Origin: Anaerolineae bacterium
Lineage (GTDB): Bacteria > Chloroflexota > Anaerolineae > Anaerolineales > Villigracilaceae
Assembly: GCA_003524705.1 (NCBI GenBank)
Contig: DQGV01000111.1
Span: forward strand, 1,887 to 7,613
Direction of reading: 5' to 3'
DNA: 5,727 bases
The notes beneath the pieces are model-generated. The model worked only from the letters and a program-made list of their open reading frames with translations, had not been told where the DNA came from and ran no database searches. Below are positions 5,378 to 5,727 of the stretch, one piece after another (the first letter of the stretch is position 1; every line of letters starts with the position of its first letter). Made by a program: the position numbers and the translations under genes.

Positions 5378-5727
5378 ATGCCAAACGAAACCGACCTTGA
5401 GCCGAAACTCAAAGAAGCAGTGCAACTCACCGAAGCACAATGGGCTGTCTTAGCAGAGCGGGTAGGCGGCGTGTGGTTAATTCGGTCTTCGCATAAACTT
5501 AACAAATCTGCACAAAACGAACTCATGGGCATCCTCGCCATGCCCTCCATCCATGCATGGTTAAGTGGTGCAGTCACAGGTGGGCACACGCGTTCTACGG
5601 CAATCCCCAAAAGCAAAAAAATAAATGATGGTCGCTTTTACGCTTTCCCCGTCAGTGATACTTCTAAAGTGTTATTGATTGGGGCAGAGGAACAGACCAC
5701 CACCGCGCAACGGATTTGGAAGTTGAC
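5378..5727 (+). CDS. N-terminal fragment of a probable GAF-type signalling protein, runs off the window
   Basis: The frame from the ATG at 5378 stays open to the window end (116 full codons). It has no ribosome-binding site, and TATAAT ends only 13 bases upstream, so the mRNA is probably leaderless or nearly so. The next upstream ATG (5368) meets a stop after ten codons. The fragment begins with a charged helical stretch (NETDLEPKLKEAVQLTEAQW). Next comes VGGVWLIRSS at 29-38, a helix with MPSIHAWLSGAV at 55-66, then RFYAFPVSDTSKVLLIGAEE at 86-105 and TTAQRIWKL. The 'YAFPV...VLLIGAE...AQRIW' pattern resembles GAF-like input domains at the start of sensor histidine kinases and similar regulators. 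That assignment is from memory, and the output domain is not visible. The terminator at 5235-5274 and its own promoter make it a separate unit from the CarD-like operon. Confidence 0.7.
   Translation, partial: MPNETDLEPKLKEAVQLTEAQWAVLAERVGGVWLIRSSHKLNKSAQNELMGILAMPSIHAWLSGAVTGGHTRSTAIPKSKKINDGRFYAFPVSDTSKVLLIGAEEQTTTAQRIWKL

Noticed and set aside
5308..5616. 102-codon minus-strand frame at the right end
   Set aside because: Its C-terminus is the 9-bp array read as a three-residue periodic peptide, and it overlaps the plus-strand GAF-like fragment, which has a promoter.

Overview
The window looks like chromosomal DNA of a bacterium, most likely a member of the Chloroflexota (Anaerolineae-like). 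That assignment is inferred from several signs: moderate GC content, a lipoprotein with a Pro/Thr 'TATPVPTAT' linker, a stand-alone CarD-like regulator, intergenic spaces packed with C-rich palindromic repeats, and a 9-bp GACCANTCA-type array. No marker gene settles the taxonomy.

Layout. Positions 2-2515 (+) hold the 3' part of hsdR, the motor/endonuclease subunit of a type I restriction-modification system. Its nuclease domain, and presumably hsdM and hsdS, lie upstream of the window. Positions 2516-3018 carry no gene but at least five C-rich hairpins, a REPIN-like pair of inverted 17-mers, repeats of ATTCGTGG and a perfect 15-bp inverted repeat. Positions 3019-3306 (+) encode a 95-residue protein I do not recognise. 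It is followed by two more C-rich hairpins, an interspersed repeat and a strong hairpin terminator (3449-3485). That terminator serves the leftward gene at 3489-4247 (-), a predicted secreted lipoprotein with two cysteine-bearing segments joined by a Pro/Thr linker.

The lipoprotein promoter (minus strand, near 4292-4297) diverges from an extended -10 promoter (plus strand, 4390-4398) that drives a two-gene operon: a CarD-family RNA-polymerase-binding protein (4489-4968) and an 81-residue unknown (4985-5230), closed by a textbook terminator (5235-5274). A second intrinsic-terminator-like hairpin (4425-4457) sits between that promoter and the CarD-like gene, so transcription into the operon may be attenuated.

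The right end has an eight-unit 9-bp tandem array (5279-5355) that runs directly into a perfect TATAAT box. An open reading frame begins at 5378 with almost no leader and leaves the window. Its fragment resembles the N-terminus of a GAF-type signalling protein.

The genes do not form one obvious pathway. The left end is the edge of a restriction (defence) locus; the rest is small regulatory, surface and unknown genes separated by repeat-rich spacers. The most interesting material is the repeat and promoter architecture, especially the 9-bp array over a leaderless promoter, the covarying hairpins on both sides of the 95-residue gene, and the possible attenuator before the CarD-like gene.
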